Source: Methanobacteriota archaeon
GTDB lineage: Archaea > Hydrothermarchaeota > Hydrothermarchaeia > Hydrothermarchaeales > BMS3B
Reading direction: 5' to 3'
NCBI GenBank assembly: GCA_013152995.1
Contig: JAADFH010000045.1
Coordinates: 1 to 5,105 of the forward strand
Length of the DNA: 5,105 nt
How positions within the stretch are numbered: the stretch's first letter is position 1; each line of letters starts with the position of its first letter. The notes beneath the pieces were generated by a model. The model worked only from the letters and a program-made list of their open reading frames with translations, did not search any database and had not been told where the DNA came from. Made by a program: the position numbers and the translations under genes. Positions 4,271-5,105 of the stretch are shown in pieces.

Positions 4271-4280
4271 TTAAAATTTT
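4271..4280 (-). promoter_or_regulatory. TATA-like element for the membrane protein-cooC operon
   Basis: AAAATTTTAA on the minus strand is the only AT-rich block in the 97-base gap after the methyltransferase gene. It lies about 32 bases before the ATG at 4243, which would leave a very short leader with no clear ribosome site. The gap also holds an eight-base direct repeat, CCGCACCC, at 4308-4315 and 4321-4328. Confidence 0.45.
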
Positions 4281-4340
4281 GCACCGGAAGGCTCACGAGA
4301 GGGGCATCCGCACCCTGCTGCCGCACCCATGTAACCATGC

Positions 4341-5105
4341 TCACTTTCTGAACACCAGCACCCTCGCCGGAAGCGTGCCCAGGGTAACGTCAAGGCTTGA
4401 GTCAGGCTCAGCTGGGTAAAGCTCCGGTCTGGCGGTGAGCAGCACGGCGATGCGCCATGAGCCAGAGGAGAGCGCACGCTCAAACCTTTCATACACCTTA
4501 GCCACCTTGCGCGGGCTGCCCATCCTGAGCCCATAAGGCAGGTTCGCCACCACCACATCCTGAGAGTAGCTCAGCTCAGTGGCATCGCACTGAAAGAACT
4601 CCAGCCCACCCTCAACTCCAGCAAGCGAGGCGTTCTGCTTAGCTCCCTGCAGGTGCTTCGGGGAGATGTCGCACCCCCTCACCTCAAGCTCCACCCTGCG
4701 CATCCCCGCCTCTGCCTCATCAGCCAGCCTCTCAAGCTCCTCCAGCGGCAGAAAGCCAAGCCTCCAGAGCCTCAGGCTGCGCCTCCTGAGCAGGTTGGGC
4801 ATGCGCCACGCCCACCTCACCGCCTCTATGCACACCGTACCCGAGCCGCAGAAGGGGTCAATAAGCGCCTCCTCGTGCCTCCAGCCCGCTATTCTGAGGA
4901 GCGCGTGCGCAGCCGTGGGCTTCAGCGGCGCAGGGTGGAGGTAGGCTCTGTAGCCGCGGCGGTGCAGGCTCCTGCCGGTGGTGTCTATGCCGACCATCAG
5001 CTCCCTCCCCCTGAGCTCCACCCTCACCACCACCTCGGGCTCGCTGAGGTCAACCCGCAGCCTGGTGCCCCTCTCCCTCCTGTACCTGTCAATCACCGCC
5101 TGACC
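4341..5105 (-). CDS. THUMP-class tRNA guanine-N2-methyltransferase (Trm14-like), 5' partial
   Basis: The frame is open to the right edge; 254 residues up to TGA 4343-4341 are visible, the C-terminal catalytic part. SLHRRGYR near visible residue 46 is the signature linking THUMP-type N-termini to the Rossmann methyltransferase. DPFCGSGT is the SAM-binding motif I, GCDISPKHLQGAKQNA supplies the acidic ribose contact plus following helix, CDATEL is the adenine-contact region, and NLPYGLRMG is the N/DPPY-type catalytic loop for an exocyclic amine. Together these indicate N2-methylation of guanosine in tRNA, as in Trm14 (position 6); Trm11/TrmG10 or 23S rRNA relatives cannot be excluded without the THUMP domain. 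The GTG at 5096-5094 is internal, not a start, since upstream residues continue the frame. It is followed by a 97-base gap, so it is separate from the next operon. Confidence 0.87.
   Translation of the reverse strand, partial: GQAVIDRYRRERGTRLRVDLSEPEVVVRVELRGRELMVGIDTTGRSLHRRGYRAYLHPAPLKPTAAHALLRIAGWRHEEALIDPFCGSGTVCIEAVRWAWRMPNLLRRRSLRLWRLGFLPLEELERLADEAEAGMRRVELEVRGCDISPKHLQGAKQNASLAGVEGGLEFFQCDATELSYSQDVVVANLPYGLRMGSPRKVAKVYERFERALSSGSWRIAVLLTARPELYPAEPDSSLDVTLGTLPARVLVFRK

Noticed and set aside
4308..4328. Eight-base direct repeat CCGCACCC
   Set aside because: Only two short copies in GC-rich intergenic DNA with no symmetry; chance is likely.
4521..4547. NLPYG in place of NPPYG as a catalytic defect in the methyltransferase
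   Set aside because: The second position of this motif varies in THUMP-class enzymes, and all other motifs are intact, so I treat it as a normal variant.

Overview
The window reads as GC-rich archaeal DNA, most likely euryarchaeal. Signs of this are TATA/BRE-type promoters, genes that appear to start at or very near the transcription start, an oligo-T terminator, a Trm14-like THUMP-class RNA methyltransferase, a CooC nickel-insertion ATPase, and a SPASM radical SAM enzyme of a type I associate with methanogens and their relatives. I cannot name the genus. There is no rRNA, tRNA, CRISPR array or insertion sequence, and no gene-free stretch over 300 bases.

Left part (1-2150). The 3' end of an unidentified plus-strand gene meets a compact minus-strand cluster tail to tail. 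In transcription order the cluster holds: a 30-residue peptide (2150-2058), a peptide-modifying-type radical SAM/SPASM enzyme (2033-765), an acidic coiled-coil protein (844-515), a 46-residue peptide with seven cysteines (515-375), and a small zinc-ribbon protein (374-130) whose reading frame is broken just after its start. Gaps are tiny or negative, so this looks like one translationally coupled operon. Two small peptides beside a SPASM enzyme make it a candidate ribosomally made, post-translationally modified peptide system, or a metal/redox maturation system.

Middle (2207-2783). A stand-alone receiver-domain protein and a ribbon-helix-helix regulator are divergently transcribed from what looks like one shared, near-palindromic TATA box. 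That box sits about 26 bases from each start codon. GTGTACA half-sites lie around it. The receiver has Glu where the phospho-accepting Asp should be.

Right part (2871-5105). An orphan 82-residue basic protein (+) has its own TATA box, Shine-Dalgarno site and U-rich terminator. Its end overlaps cooC (-), which is coupled to an upstream gene for a membrane-anchored protein with a calcium-type DxDxDG loop and a SHOCT-like tail. The window closes with the 3' part of a THUMP-class tRNA guanine-N2-methyltransferase (-).

The most interesting region is the radical SAM/peptide cluster together with the regulatory pair directly upstream of it.
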